Made by a program: the position numbers and the translations under genes. Positions 16,188-23,725 of a stretch of 64,000 nucleotides of DNA are shown here, in pieces. The number at the start of each line of letters is the position of its first letter. Position 1 is the first letter of the stretch. The stretch is from Actinomycetales bacterium (GTDB lineage: Bacteria; Actinomycetota; Actinomycetes; Actinomycetales; Microbacteriaceae). Under the pieces are notes generated by a model. That model saw nothing but the letters and a program-made list of their open reading frames with translations, was not told the DNA's origin and made no database searches. Location: NCBI GenBank assembly GCA_015655415.1, contig JAATFB010000105.1, positions 34,107 through 98,106 on the forward strand. Reading direction: 5' to 3'.

Positions 16188-16252
16188 GTTCCGAAGGACA
16201 TAGCCCGGCTCGAACGCCATATGGGCCCGGACCTCGGTATGTCCTTCGGAAC
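16188..16252. repeat. 15-bp perfect inverted repeat with 35-base spacer
   Basis: GTTCCGAAGGACATA (16188-16202) and TATGTCCTTCGGAAC (16238-16252) are exact reverse complements. The 35-base spacer contains a CCATATGG core. The right arm runs directly into the 13-base tandem array. The layout recalls ends of a small mobile element or a recombination site, but no transposase is present. Confidence 0.7.
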
Positions 16253-16299
16253 GGTCACCGGGAACGGTCACCGGGAACGGTCACCGGGAACGGTCACCG
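16248..16299 (+). repeat. tandem array of a 13-base unit, four exact copies
   Basis: GGAACGGTCACCG repeats exactly four times (starts at 16248, 16261, 16274, 16287) and then decays (GGAACGACC at 16300). Further degenerate GAACGA/CACC copies run to about 16400. Copies abut with no spacers, so this is not CRISPR. Confidence 0.85.
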
Positions 16300-16416
16300 G
16301 GAACGACCAGCCAGAACGACCACCCCGAACTACCGGGAATCATCGGAACGATCACCCGGGCAGGCCGGACGAGATCACCCGGACGGGCCGGACGACGCGC
16401 ACCGGGCGCGGCGGCG

Positions 16417-17235
16417 TCAGGGGAAGATCACCCTCAGCACCCGGTCGAACGCACGGTCCGGAAGCATGCGCCTCAGCGCGATCATCGGCGTCGCTCCTGC
16501 GCCCACGCGATATCGCGTGCGCGGCCGACGCGCCACGACTGCGCGCTCTATCGTGCGCGCGACGACCTCCGGCCGCGACCCGTGCAACCGCGAGCCTGCT
16601 CGGGAGAACATCGCCGCGAGTCGTCCCACCCGATCCGCGTAGGCCCCCGTGCCGGAGACCGCCAGCGCGCTCTGCCCCGCTATGGCGCTCCATTCGGTCT
16701 CGATCGCCCCGGGTTCGACGACCACGACGTCGATGCCGAACGGCGACACCTCCTGGCGCAGGGAGTCGCTGAGCGCCTCGAGGCCGAACTTCGAGGCGTG
16801 ATACCAGCCGCCGAACGGCGCGGCGAACCTGCCGCCCATCGAGGTCACGTTCACGACACGACCGCTCCCCTGCTCGCGCATCCTCGGGAGCACGAGCTGC
16901 GTCAGACGCGCAGTGCCGAAGAGGTTGACCTCCGCCTGCCGCCGGGCGTCCGCGATCGGAACGTCCTCGATCGCGCCGTACGATCCGTAGCCGGCGACGT
17001 TGACGAGGGCATCGATCCTGCCGTCGCCGGCGAGCACCTCCTCCGCGAAGGCTCGGATCGACTCCTCCTGCGTCAGGTCGAGCCGCAGCGGATGCACGCC
17101 CTCCCCTGCCAGCGCCGCGAGTCGATCGACGCGCCGCGCTCCCCCGTATACGACGAATCCCGCCCGTGCGAGCCGTGCCGCGGTCGCGGCCCCGATTCCG
17201 GACGACGCCCCGGTCACCACTGCCACTCGGTCCAC
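16417..17235 (-). CDS. short-chain dehydrogenase/reductase (classical SDR)
   Basis: A 272-residue NAD(P)-dependent oxidoreductase. Cofactor motif TGASSGIGAAT near residue 8, NVAG at about 86, catalytic Ser in NVTSMGG and Tyr/Lys in YHASKFGLEAL, all intact. An Arg at the end of the second strand (GGARRVDRL) suggests NADP. The substrate is not predictable. The GTG at 17235 follows AGGAG with 6-7 bases. It is divergent from a tetR gene, and a 16-base motif shared with the tetR promoter lies just upstream of its ribosome site, so the TetR protein probably controls it. Confidence 0.92.
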   Translation of the reverse strand: MDRVAVVTGASSGIGAATAARLARAGFVVYGGARRVDRLAALAGEGVHPLRLDLTQEESIRAFAEEVLAGDGRIDALVNVAGYGSYGAIEDVPIADARRQAEVNLFGTARLTQLVLPRMREQGSGRVVNVTSMGGRFAAPFGGWYHASKFGLEALSDSLRQEVSPFGIDVVVVEPGAIETEWSAIAGQSALAVSGTGAYADRVGRLAAMFSRAGSRLHGSRPEVVARTIERAVVARRPRTRYRVGAGATPMIALRRMLPDRAFDRVLRVIFP

Positions 17236-17244
17236 CGCAATCTC

Positions 17245-17260
17245 CTAACCGTTCAGTTGA
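17245..17260 (-). promoter_or_regulatory. operator copy 1 (SDR side) of a shared 16-base motif
   Basis: Read on the minus strand this is TCAACTGAACGGTTAG, matching the tetR-side copy TCAACTATTTGGTTAG at 12 of 16 positions, including all of TCAACT and GGTTAG. It overlaps the region just before the SDR ribosome site. Likely bound by the divergent TetR regulator. Confidence 0.6.
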
Positions 17261-17286
17261 TTGCAGTCTGCATCAGAGCCCGACGA

Positions 17287-17315
17287 TTGTCAACTATTTG
17301 GTTAGTTGATAACCT
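17287..17315 (+). promoter_or_regulatory. tetR promoter with operator in the spacer
   Basis: -35 TTGTCA (17287-17292), a 17-base spacer and -10 TAACCT (17310-17315), then 6 bases to the ATG at 17322. The spacer holds the inverted repeat TCAACTA (17290-17296) / TAGTTGA (17303-17309). A repressor bound there would block RNA polymerase, implying autoregulation. The same motif recurs at 17245-17260. Confidence 0.65.
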
Positions 17316-17321
17316 GAGGAC

Positions 17322-17891
17322 ATGGTGGAACGCGACGCAGAGGCCACGCGGCGACGCTTGATCGCGGCCGCGACCGCGGAGTTCGCGCGCTACGGGATCG
17401 CCGGTGCACGGGTCGACCGCATCGCGGAGGCGGCACGCTCGAACAAGGCGCAGATCTATCACTATTTCCAGAGCAAGGACGGCCTGTTCGACGCGGTCTT
17501 CGAGGCCCACGTCGACGAGGCGGTGCGCTCGGCGTACTTCGACGCGACAGACCTTCCGGAGACGGCGGGCCGGATCTTCGACGACTTCGAGGCGCATCCC
17601 GAGCTCGGCCGACTCACCACGTGGTACCGCCTGGAGCGCGCGGGAGCCGAGGCGTCCATGCACGAGCTCGTCGCCGCGAACGAGGCGAAGATCGCGGCGA
17701 TCCGGGATGCTCAGACGGCTGGAGCGGTCACGGCCGCGTATCCGGCCGACGTGCTCCTGGGGCTCATCATCGTCGTCGCCTCGGCGTGGACCTCGCTGCC
17801 GCCGGAGTTCGCCTCGCTCGAGAACGCGCACACGCCGGCTCAGAGACGCCAGTTCGTCGTGGAGGCGGTGCGCCGGATTGTCGCGCCCTGA
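17322..17891 (+). CDS. TetR-family transcriptional regulator
   Basis: A 189-residue repressor. The N-terminal HTH is typical: RRRLIAAATAEFARYGIAGARVDRIAEAA followed by the recognition helix SNKAQIYHYFQSKDGLFDAVF (about residues 10-60). The helical ligand domain follows and is not diagnostic. Divergent from the SDR gene 86 bases away, with paired operator motifs between them; regulation of itself and the SDR is the simplest reading. The ATG at 17322 lies 6 bases after a -10 hexamer, so translation may be leaderless, though GAGGA is also present immediately before it. Confidence 0.92.
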   Translation: MVERDAEATRRRLIAAATAEFARYGIAGARVDRIAEAARSNKAQIYHYFQSKDGLFDAVFEAHVDEAVRSAYFDATDLPETAGRIFDDFEAHPELGRLTTWYRLERAGAEASMHELVAANEAKIAAIRDAQTAGAVTAAYPADVLLGLIIVVASAWTSLPPEFASLENAHTPAQRRQFVVEAVRRIVAP

Positions 17892-18399
17892 GCCGTTCCG
17901 CGACGGCGGACAGCCGGCCCTGCTCTCGTTCGTCGTCGTCTCCCCACTTGCGCCGCTCGGCGACGGCGCCGAGTTCGGCGCGGATGCGTGGCCATCGCAC
18001 GTCACCCTGGTGCCGCCGTTCGTCAGCCGGGCACAGGCATCCGAGACGGCCCAATCGGTGCTGGATGCCTGTCGCGGCATCCGGCCGATCACGACCGTGG
18101 CGATGGATCGCGAGCGATTCGGCCGGCACGGGAGGGTGTCGGTGGTGACGCTCCGCCCCGTCCCCGAGCTGGTGCGCCTGCACGCGACTCTGCTGTCGGC
18201 GGCCGCGCTGCTGGCCGTCGAGCCCTTCGATCCTCGGCACGTGCTGTCCGGGTTCCGCCCTCACGTCTCGCGGGTGCACGGGACCGGCCCCGAGCCGGGC
18301 GAGCCGGTGACGCTGGACAGCGTCGCGCTCGTGTCACGAGGGACGGGCGCGGAGCGCGGACTGCGCCGGGTCGCGCGCCTCATCTCGCTCACGTCGTGA
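17878..18399 (+). CDS. 2H phosphoesterase / 2'-5' RNA ligase-like protein
   Basis: About 173 residues with the two short histidine motifs of the 2H superfamily: HVTLVPPF near residue 42 and HVSRVHG near residue 129. Family members cleave or ligate 2',5' bonds or open cyclic phosphates in RNA and nucleotides. The start is uncertain: I chose TTG at 17878, which overlaps the end of tetR and would be translationally coupled; no ATG or GTG gives a better N-terminus, and the frame further upstream is an Arg/Ser-rich shadow of tetR. Confidence 0.72.
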   Translation: MSRPEPFRDGGQPALLSFVVVSPLAPLGDGAEFGADAWPSHVTLVPPFVSRAQASETAQSVLDACRGIRPITTVAMDRERFGRHGRVSVVTLRPVPELVRLHATLLSAAALLAVEPFDPRHVLSGFRPHVSRVHGTGPEPGEPVTLDSVALVSRGTGAERGLRRVARLISLTS

Positions 18400-18414
18400 C
18401 GTCGGCGCCGGGAA

Positions 18415-18642
18415 TCAGCCCAGCCGGGCCATCCACGACAGCAGATCGGGGATGGCGTCCAGGGCGACCCGACCGGGCTGCTCCGGCCCGACGCCGTCGA
18501 GCAACCGGCAGAAAGCGTCCAGTCCGCCCCTGGCCACCGCACCGACCCTCAGTCTCGGCCCGAGCTCCAGCAAGGGGACCGATCCGACGCACACCGCCAT
18601 GATCACGACCACCGCGATCAATCCGGCTGCGATTCCGCACAC
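18415..18642 (-). CDS. possible small membrane protein (weak)
   Basis: A 75-codon frame with an N-terminal hydrophobic stretch (IAAGLIAVVVIMAVCVGSVPLLELG) and a C-terminal half that looks globular. It follows dhaM by 34 bases on the same strand. I find no ribosome site before the GTG at 18642, and the upstream in-frame stretch is basic but has no start codon. It may be a real small gene with a misjudged start, or noise. Confidence 0.33.
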   Translation of the reverse strand: MCGIAAGLIAVVVIMAVCVGSVPLLELGPRLRVGAVARGGLDAFCRLLDGVGPEQPGRVALDAIPDLLSWMARLG

Positions 18643-18676
18643 GCCTCGGGACCGGTGCCGTGCCGCCCGACGCTGA

Positions 18677-19390
18677 TCACTCGCCGGAGAACCCCGACTC
18701 CACGAGAGCGATCAGCCGGTCGACGGCCTCCCGACCCTCGCGGTCGTCGGTGGCGATCTCCACGCTCGCCCCTTGAGCGAGGCCGAGGGAGAGAATGCCC
18801 AGCAGGCTTCGCGCGTCCTTGCCGTTCACCGTCACCCTGGCGCCGAGCGAGGTCGCCAGCTTCACGAACTCGGCCGCCGGCCTGGCGTGCAGCCCGTCCG
18901 GATTCACCAGCGTCGCCCTGCGAAGGTAGCGCGTGGCCTCGGCCGCCGCGGCATGATCTGCGGCGCCGGCGGAGTGATCGTGGCCGACGGCGCCCGCGGC
19001 GGCCGCCCAGGACGCGGCACGCCGCACGGCATCCAGGTCGCCGCCGGTCTGCGCGACCACTCCCGCGGCCACCGCCCCCTCCACGAACGGTCCGTCCACG
19101 ATGGCGATCCGCGCGGCACGATCGCCGCCGAGCAGCTCCACCGCGGTCTCGGCGCTCAGCACGGCCGAGCCGAGATCGGCGATGACTGCCACTCCACCGC
19201 CCTGCTCTGCTCGATCGATCGCGACCATGATGCGCTCCACGTCCGTCCCGATCCCGCCGTCGGACGCGCCGCCCGCCGCCGACACGGGCACATCCGGACT
19301 CATCTGCGCGACCAGGTCCGCCGTGCCGCGTGCGACGAGATCGCTGTGCGACACGAGGACCAGGCCGACATGTGCTGTCGCCGAGCTCAT
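18677..19390 (-). CDS. dhaM: dihydroxyacetone kinase phosphotransfer subunit DhaM (EIIA-HPr form)
   Basis: A 237-residue phosphoryl donor. Residues 1-130 are a mannose-type EIIA domain with the active His in VLVSHSDLVARGTADLV; residues 155-237 are an HPr domain with its His in NPDGLHARPAAEFVK. It lacks the third, EI-like domain of the Escherichia coli protein, so a separate Enzyme I must feed it phosphate from phosphoenolpyruvate. It re-phosphorylates ADP bound to DhaL. The ATG at 19390 overlaps the dhaL stop by 4 bases (ATGA). Confidence 0.93.
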   Translation of the reverse strand: MSSATAHVGLVLVSHSDLVARGTADLVAQMSPDVPVSAAGGASDGGIGTDVERIMVAIDRAEQGGGVAVIADLGSAVLSAETAVELLGGDRAARIAIVDGPFVEGAVAAGVVAQTGGDLDAVRRAASWAAAAGAVGHDHSAGAADHAAAAEATRYLRRATLVNPDGLHARPAAEFVKLATSLGARVTVNGKDARSLLGILSLGLAQGASVEIATDDREGREAVDRLIALVESGFSGE

Positions 19391-20013
19391 GCGGACTCCG
19401 CCGCCTGAAGGATGATCGCCGTCGATTCCGCGCCCGGATCCCGGTGTCCCACAGCCCGCTCCCCCAGGTAGCTCGCCCTGCCCTTGCGTGCCACCAGACC
19501 GTCCGTCGACTCCGCGCCCCGTGCCGCGCCGCGTGCGGCCGCCGCGAGCACGGCGCGCGGATCGCCGCCTTCGGCCGCCGCGGCTGCGGCGTCCGCCGCG
19601 GCTGCGTACCAGGCGTCGACCATCGTCTTGTCCCCCGCGCTCGCGTGCCCGCGTTCCTCGATGCCTCTCAGCGCGGCGTCGATGAGCGCCACCACGTCGG
19701 ACGGCCCGAGTTCCCCGCGACCGGAGACGGCATCCGATGCGCGCAGGAACGCGGTGCCGTACAACGGGCCGGCGGCCCCGCCAACCGACGAGATGAGCCG
19801 CATGGCGGCGACTCGCAGCACGTCCGACGGCTGAGCGTCCTCGGGAAGATCCGACAGGGCCGCCCGCACCGCGGCGAAGCCACGATTCAGGTTCTCCCCG
19901 TGGTCGCCGTCGCCGATCGCCCGGTCGAGCTCGCTCAGCATCGGCGCATGTTCCTCGATCGCGTCGGCCGACCGCGTCAACCAGGCGACGGCCCATCTGG
20001 TGTCCAAGGTCAT
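19387..20013 (-). CDS. dhaL: dihydroxyacetone kinase ADP-binding subunit DhaL
   Basis: A 208-residue subunit that holds ADP/ATP as a coenzyme and passes the phosphate to dihydroxyacetone on DhaK. The nucleotide/Mg site is clear in DRAIGDGDHGENLNRG, followed by the SSVGGAAGPLYGTAF loop and AGDKTMVDA. I chose the ATG at 20013, which has GAGGAGG 5 bases upstream, over an earlier start. It ends in an ATGA overlap with dhaM. Confidence 0.94.
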   Translation of the reverse strand: MTLDTRWAVAWLTRSADAIEEHAPMLSELDRAIGDGDHGENLNRGFAAVRAALSDLPEDAQPSDVLRVAAMRLISSVGGAAGPLYGTAFLRASDAVSGRGELGPSDVVALIDAALRGIEERGHASAGDKTMVDAWYAAAADAAAAAAEGGDPRAVLAAAARGAARGAESTDGLVARKGRASYLGERAVGHRDPGAESTAIILQAAESA

Positions 20014-20077
20014 GCTCGCCTCCTCTTTCTCGTGCACCTTCGCATCATGCAGTCCGCGCCGGTCCGATGACCCCTGC

Positions 20078-21076
20078 TCAGCAGCCCCAGCTCAGCGCCG
20101 CCGTGCGCACGGGGGCGTCCCAGAGCGCGAGCAGCCGGTCGTCGACAGTCAGCACGGTGACGGAGAAGCCGGCCATGTCCAGCGACGTCGCATACGACCC
20201 GACGAGCGACCGTGCGATCTCCACTCCCGCGGCGTCCAGCCGCTCGGCGATGCGCCGGTAGACGATGTAGAGCTCGGCCGGCGGGGTCGCCCCCATGCCG
20301 TTCACGAGCACCAGCACGCGATCGCCCCGGCGACGCGGCAGATCCTCCATCACGGCGTCCAGCGCACGGTCGGCGAGCTCGTCCGCGGACGCCATGGTCA
20401 TGCGAGCGCGTCCCCGCTCGCCATGGATTCCGATGCCGAACTCGATCTCGTCGGCATCCAGCTCGAAGCTCAGCCTGCCCGAGTGCGGAGCCGTCGGGGC
20501 GGCGATCGCCAGCCCCATGGTCCGCACGGAGGAGACCAGCTCGCCGGCGAGATGCACGAGCGCGTCGAGGTCGTCGCCGCGCTCGGCCGCCGCGCCCACG
20601 ATCTTCTCGATGAGCACGGTGCCCGCGACCCCGCGACGCCCCGCGGTGAACTCCGAGTCCTGCACGGCGACGTCGTCGTCGATCACCACCGTGCGCACCG
20701 AGATGCCCTCCGCGGTCGCGAGCTCCGCGGCGGTCTCGCCGTTGAGCACGTCTCCCGTGTAGTTCTTGATCAGGTAGAGCACGCCCGCCCCCTGATCGAC
20801 CGTCCGGGTCGCCGAGAGTATCGGATCCGGTGTCGGGGAGGTGAAGACCTCGCCGGGCACGGCGGCGTCCAGCATCCCGGCGCCGACGAAGCCGATGTGC
20901 AGCGGCTCGTGACCGCTGCCGCCGATGGCGAGGATGCCGACCTTGCGCGGCGTGAGTCTCGCCCGGGCGACGAATGCCGGCTCCGGGCTCACCCGCACGA
21001 TGTCCCGGTGGGCGGCGGCGAACCCGGCGAGTGAGTCCGCGACGTACCGCCGCGGGTCGTTCATCAGCTTCTTCAC
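20078..21076 (-). CDS. dhaK: dihydroxyacetone kinase substrate-binding subunit DhaK
   Basis: A 332-residue subunit that binds dihydroxyacetone covalently through a His as a hemiaminal. That His is visible in FGIGIHGERGRARM near residue 220; the GGSGHEPLHIGFVGAGMLDAAVPGEV region near residue 52 is also typical. The GTG at 21076 has GGAG 7 bases upstream. It begins only 24 bases after trpD ends, so dhaKLM may be read from the trpD promoter. dhaL follows after 64 bases. No dedicated regulator (DhaR/DhaS) or glycerol dehydrogenase is in the window. Confidence 0.95.
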   Translation of the reverse strand: MKKLMNDPRRYVADSLAGFAAAHRDIVRVSPEPAFVARARLTPRKVGILAIGGSGHEPLHIGFVGAGMLDAAVPGEVFTSPTPDPILSATRTVDQGAGVLYLIKNYTGDVLNGETAAELATAEGISVRTVVIDDDVAVQDSEFTAGRRGVAGTVLIEKIVGAAAERGDDLDALVHLAGELVSSVRTMGLAIAAPTAPHSGRLSFELDADEIEFGIGIHGERGRARMTMASADELADRALDAVMEDLPRRRGDRVLVLVNGMGATPPAELYIVYRRIAERLDAAGVEIARSLVGSYATSLDMAGFSVTVLTVDDRLLALWDAPVRTAALSWGC

Positions 21077-21100
21077 GACCGATCTCCGCTGCCGGCGAGG

Positions 21101-22150
21101 CTAGCCCGCCGCCACGATCCATTCCTCGAGCTTGGCGGCCGCCGCTCCCGAGTCGACGGCCTTGGCCGCAACGTCGAGCTTCTCGGCGAAGCGCTCGAGG
21201 ATGTTGCGCTGGACGCTGGCGGGGTCGGTCGCCAACTCGAACGACACCAGCCCGGCCGCGGCGTTCAGCAGCACGATGTCCCGCGCCGGCCCGCGCTCAG
21301 CGGCGAGGACCGCGCGCACGACATCGGCGTTCTGCGCGGCGTCCCCACCCCTGAGCTGATCGATGCTCGCCCGCGGGATGCCGAGCTCGCGCGGGTCGAT
21401 GTCGTGCTCGGTCACCAGCCCGCGGGAAACCTCCCAGACATGACTGTGGCCGGTGGTGGAGAGCTCGTCGAGTCCGTCGTCGCCGCGGAACACCAGCGCC
21501 GTCGCGCCGCGTGTCTGGAACACCCCGACGATGAGCGGGACACGGTCGAGCTGGGCCACGCCGACGGCGGACGCCTCCGGCCTCGCGGGGTTGATCAGCG
21601 GTCCCAGGATGTTGAAGACCGTGGGGACCCCCAGCTCGCGCCGGACAGCAGCGGCGTTGCCGTACCCGGGGTGGAACGACGACGCGAAGGCGAACGTGAT
21701 CCCCACCCTTCTGAACACCTCCGCCACCCGTTCGGCCGGCATGGTGAGGTCGATCCCCAGGGCCGCCAGCACGTCGGACGAGCCGGAGCTAGAGCTGGCC
21801 GCCCGGTTCCCGTGCTTGATCACCGGGACGCCGGTGGCTGCAGCCACGATCGACGCCGTCGTCGAGACGTTGATGGTGCCGTGGCGATCGCCACCTGTGC
21901 CCACGATGTCGAGGGCCTTCGGATCGAGCGGGAGCGGGACCGCGTGCTCGAGGACTGCGTCTCGGAACCCGACGATCTCGTCCACCGTCTCGCCTTTGGC
22001 GCGAAGCGCGATCAGGAACCCCGCCAGCTGCGCGTCGGTCGCCTCTCCCGTCATGACCTGTTCCATCGCCCAGGCCGCATCGGCGACGCTCAGATGCTCC
22101 CCGTCCAGGACGGTGGAGAGGATCGTCGGCCAGCCCCGGGTTTCCGCCAT
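21101..22150 (-). CDS. trpD: anthranilate phosphoribosyltransferase
   Basis: A 349-residue enzyme that joins anthranilate and phosphoribosyl pyrophosphate, the second step of tryptophan synthesis. Motifs: DIVGTGGDRHGTINVST (PRPP loop), KHGNRAASSSSGSSDVLAALG, and GPLINPARP. The ATG at 22150 gives the expected N-terminus; the frame continues upstream but a -10 hexamer (TAGGAT) 7 bases before 22150 supports a leaderless start there. Other trp genes are absent from the window. It is divergent from ctaE. Confidence 0.95.
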   Translation of the reverse strand: MAETRGWPTILSTVLDGEHLSVADAAWAMEQVMTGEATDAQLAGFLIALRAKGETVDEIVGFRDAVLEHAVPLPLDPKALDIVGTGGDRHGTINVSTTASIVAAATGVPVIKHGNRAASSSSGSSDVLAALGIDLTMPAERVAEVFRRVGITFAFASSFHPGYGNAAAVRRELGVPTVFNILGPLINPARPEASAVGVAQLDRVPLIVGVFQTRGATALVFRGDDGLDELSTTGHSHVWEVSRGLVTEHDIDPRELGIPRASIDQLRGGDAAQNADVVRAVLAAERGPARDIVLLNAAAGLVSFELATDPASVQRNILERFAEKLDVAAKAVDSGAAAAKLEEWIVAAG

Positions 22151-22157
22151 GACAGCG

Positions 22158-22163
22158 ATCCTA
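22158..22163 (-). promoter_or_regulatory. -10 hexamer TAGGAT for leaderless trpD
   Basis: On the minus strand TAGGAT ends 7 bases before the trpD ATG with no ribosome site. It also would drive dhaKLM if the run is one transcript. Confidence 0.55.
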
Positions 22164-22211
22164 TCGGCCGCCTCCGGCGCGCGAATGCGAAAACGGGCCT
22201 CCGAAATCGGC

Positions 22212-22217
22212 CATAAT
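22212..22217 (+). promoter_or_regulatory. -10 hexamer CATAAT for ctaE
   Basis: CATAAT ends 7 bases before the GTG at 22225, placing the transcript start at that codon. This favours a leaderless GTG start over the ATG at 22216, which overlaps the hexamer. Confidence 0.5.
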
Positions 22218-22224
22218 GGGACAC

Positions 22225-22854
22225 GTGACGAGCACCTCGATATCCTCATCGGCTCCAGCGCCGACGATCAACCGCCCCAACGTGGTGGCCGTCGGGACCA
22301 TCGTCTGGCTGGGCAGCGAGGTGATGTTCTTCGCGGGCCTGTTCGCCATCTACTTCACTCTGCGTTCCACGTCACCGCAGCTGTGGGCGGCAGAGACCGC
22401 CCACCTCAACGTCCCCTACGCGTTGACGAACACGCTCGTCCTGGTCGCCAGCTCGTTCACCTGCCAGTTCGGAGTCTTCGCCGCCGAACGCCTGCAGGCG
22501 AGATCCACGGGCTGGAGCCCGCGCGAATGGGGCATGGTCGAGTGGTTCACGCTGAGCTACGCCCTGGGCGCGATCTTCGTCGCAGGCCAGATCGTCGAGT
22601 ACGCCACCCTCATCGGCGAGGGCGTCTCGATCGACGCCAACGCCTACGGCTCCGCGTTCTATCTCACCACCGGCTTCCACGCGCTCCACGTCACCGGCGG
22701 GCTCATCGCCATGCTCTTCGTCATCGGCCGCGCGTTCGCCGTGCGGAGGTTCGGCGACAAGGAGGCGACCACCTCCATCGTCGTCTCGTACTACTGGCAC
22801 TTCGTCGACGTCGTGTGGATCGGGCTGTTCCTGGTCATCTACGTCCTCAAATAG
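22225..22854 (+). CDS. ctaE: cytochrome c oxidase (aa3) subunit III
   Basis: About 209 residues with the family's helices and the signature RPNVVAVGTIVWLGSEVMFFAGLFAIYF near the N-terminus, and WHFVDVVWIGLFLVIYVLK at the C-terminus. It is a structural subunit of the terminal oxidase in the bcc-aa3 supercomplex. I start it at the GTG at 22225, which resembles the Mycobacterium N-terminus and sits 7 bases after a -10; an ATG three codons upstream (22216) is the alternative. It heads the ctaE-qcrC-qcrA-qcrB operon, the standard actinobacterial order. Confidence 0.95.
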   Translation: MTSTSISSSAPAPTINRPNVVAVGTIVWLGSEVMFFAGLFAIYFTLRSTSPQLWAAETAHLNVPYALTNTLVLVASSFTCQFGVFAAERLQARSTGWSPREWGMVEWFTLSYALGAIFVAGQIVEYATLIGEGVSIDANAYGSAFYLTTGFHALHVTGGLIAMLFVIGRAFAVRRFGDKEATTSIVVSYYWHFVDVVWIGLFLVIYVLK

Positions 22855-22876
22855 AGATCGGGAGCAGAGCACCTCA

Positions 22877-23686
22877 ATGCGGGAGACAACGCACAAGATC
22901 GCTCGTCGTCGCAAGACAGGACGTCGGCATCCGTTCGCCACCGTCGCGCTCATCGCGATCGGACTCGGCTTGACCGGCGGCGCGTACGCCGCGTTCAACG
23001 CGACGGGCTCCACCGCGGACGCGGCCGCGTCGTCGCAGAGCGACATCGATGCGGGCAAGAAGCTGTTCCAGGCGAACTGCGCCAGCTGTCACGGGCTGGA
23101 GGCACAGGGCACGAGCGAGGCGCCGAGCCTCATCGGCGTCGGCGCCGCTGCTGTCGACTTCCAGGTCGGCACCGGCCGGATGCCCATGGCCATGCAGGGC
23201 CCGCAGGCCCAGGAGAAGCCGTCGCAGTTCACGCAGGACCAGATCGACCAGCTCGCCGCGTATGTCGCCTCGCTCGCGCCCGGGCCCGGAATTCCCGACT
23301 CGAAGTACACCGACGGCGACGGCGACGCGGCGAAGGGTGCGGAGCTGTTCCGCGTCAACTGTGCGATGTGCCACAACGTCGCCGGCGCTGGCGGCGCCCT
23401 CACCGAGGGCAAGTACGCTCCCCCGCTGCACGGCGTCTCGCCGACGCACGTCTACGAGGCAATGGTCACCGGACCGCAGAACATGCCCGTGTTCAACGAC
23501 AAGAACATCTCGCCAGAGGGCAAGCGCGACATCATCACGTATCTGCGATTCATCCAGCAGAACCCCTCGCCGGGCGGTTTCGAGCTCGGCGCGCTCGGCC
23601 CCGTGGCCGAGGGCCTGTTCATCTGGATCTTCGGCCTCGGTTCGATCGTCGCGCTGACGGTCTGGATCACGGCGAAGTCGAACTGA
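22877..23686 (+). CDS. qcrC: diheme cytochrome c subunit of the bc1 complex (QcrC)
   Basis: A 269-residue protein with an N-terminal membrane helix (residues 20-40), two heme-binding sites CASCH and CAMCH in two c-type domains, and a C-terminal transmembrane helix that anchors it. In actinobacteria it replaces soluble cytochrome c and wires the bc1 complex directly to the aa3 oxidase. Met ligands are available in the GRMPMAMQ and PQNMPVF stretches. The gene follows ctaE by 22 bases. Confidence 0.96.
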   Translation: MRETTHKIARRRKTGRRHPFATVALIAIGLGLTGGAYAAFNATGSTADAAASSQSDIDAGKKLFQANCASCHGLEAQGTSEAPSLIGVGAAAVDFQVGTGRMPMAMQGPQAQEKPSQFTQDQIDQLAAYVASLAPGPGIPDSKYTDGDGDAAKGAELFRVNCAMCHNVAGAGGALTEGKYAPPLHGVSPTHVYEAMVTGPQNMPVFNDKNISPEGKRDIITYLRFIQQNPSPGGFELGALGPVAEGLFIWIFGLGSIVALTVWITAKSN

Positions 23687-23725
23687 TGCGTGCGCCGATC
23701 GCAGGCGAGCGCGAGAAGGAGAGCA

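Larger units (their letters stand above)
15656..16416. other. 761-base gap without a convincing gene, rich in inverted and tandem repeats
   Basis: No frame here shows family motifs or convincing codon use. It contains two hairpins (15923-15956, 16046-16075), a 14-base palindrome (16129-16142), a 15-bp inverted repeat (16188-16252), a 13-base tandem array (16248-16299) and an 11-base direct repeat TTATGTCAGCT at 15827-15837 and 16139-16149. A small frame at 15804-16043 (79 codons) ends just before the second hairpin, but I could not support it as a gene. Confidence 0.6.

Noticed and set aside
16248..16305. CRISPR array
   Set aside because: Units are 13 bases and contiguous, with no spacers, and no cas gene is present.
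16122..16772. 216-codon plus-strand frame beginning near the palindrome
   Set aside because: It reads through the tandem repeats and then lies antisense to the SDR gene; composition is Arg/Pro/Thr-rich.
18389..18640. Alternative minus-strand frame overlapping the weak 18415-18642 gene
   Set aside because: Arg/Gly-rich with no membrane or globular features, less plausible than the already weak alternative frame.
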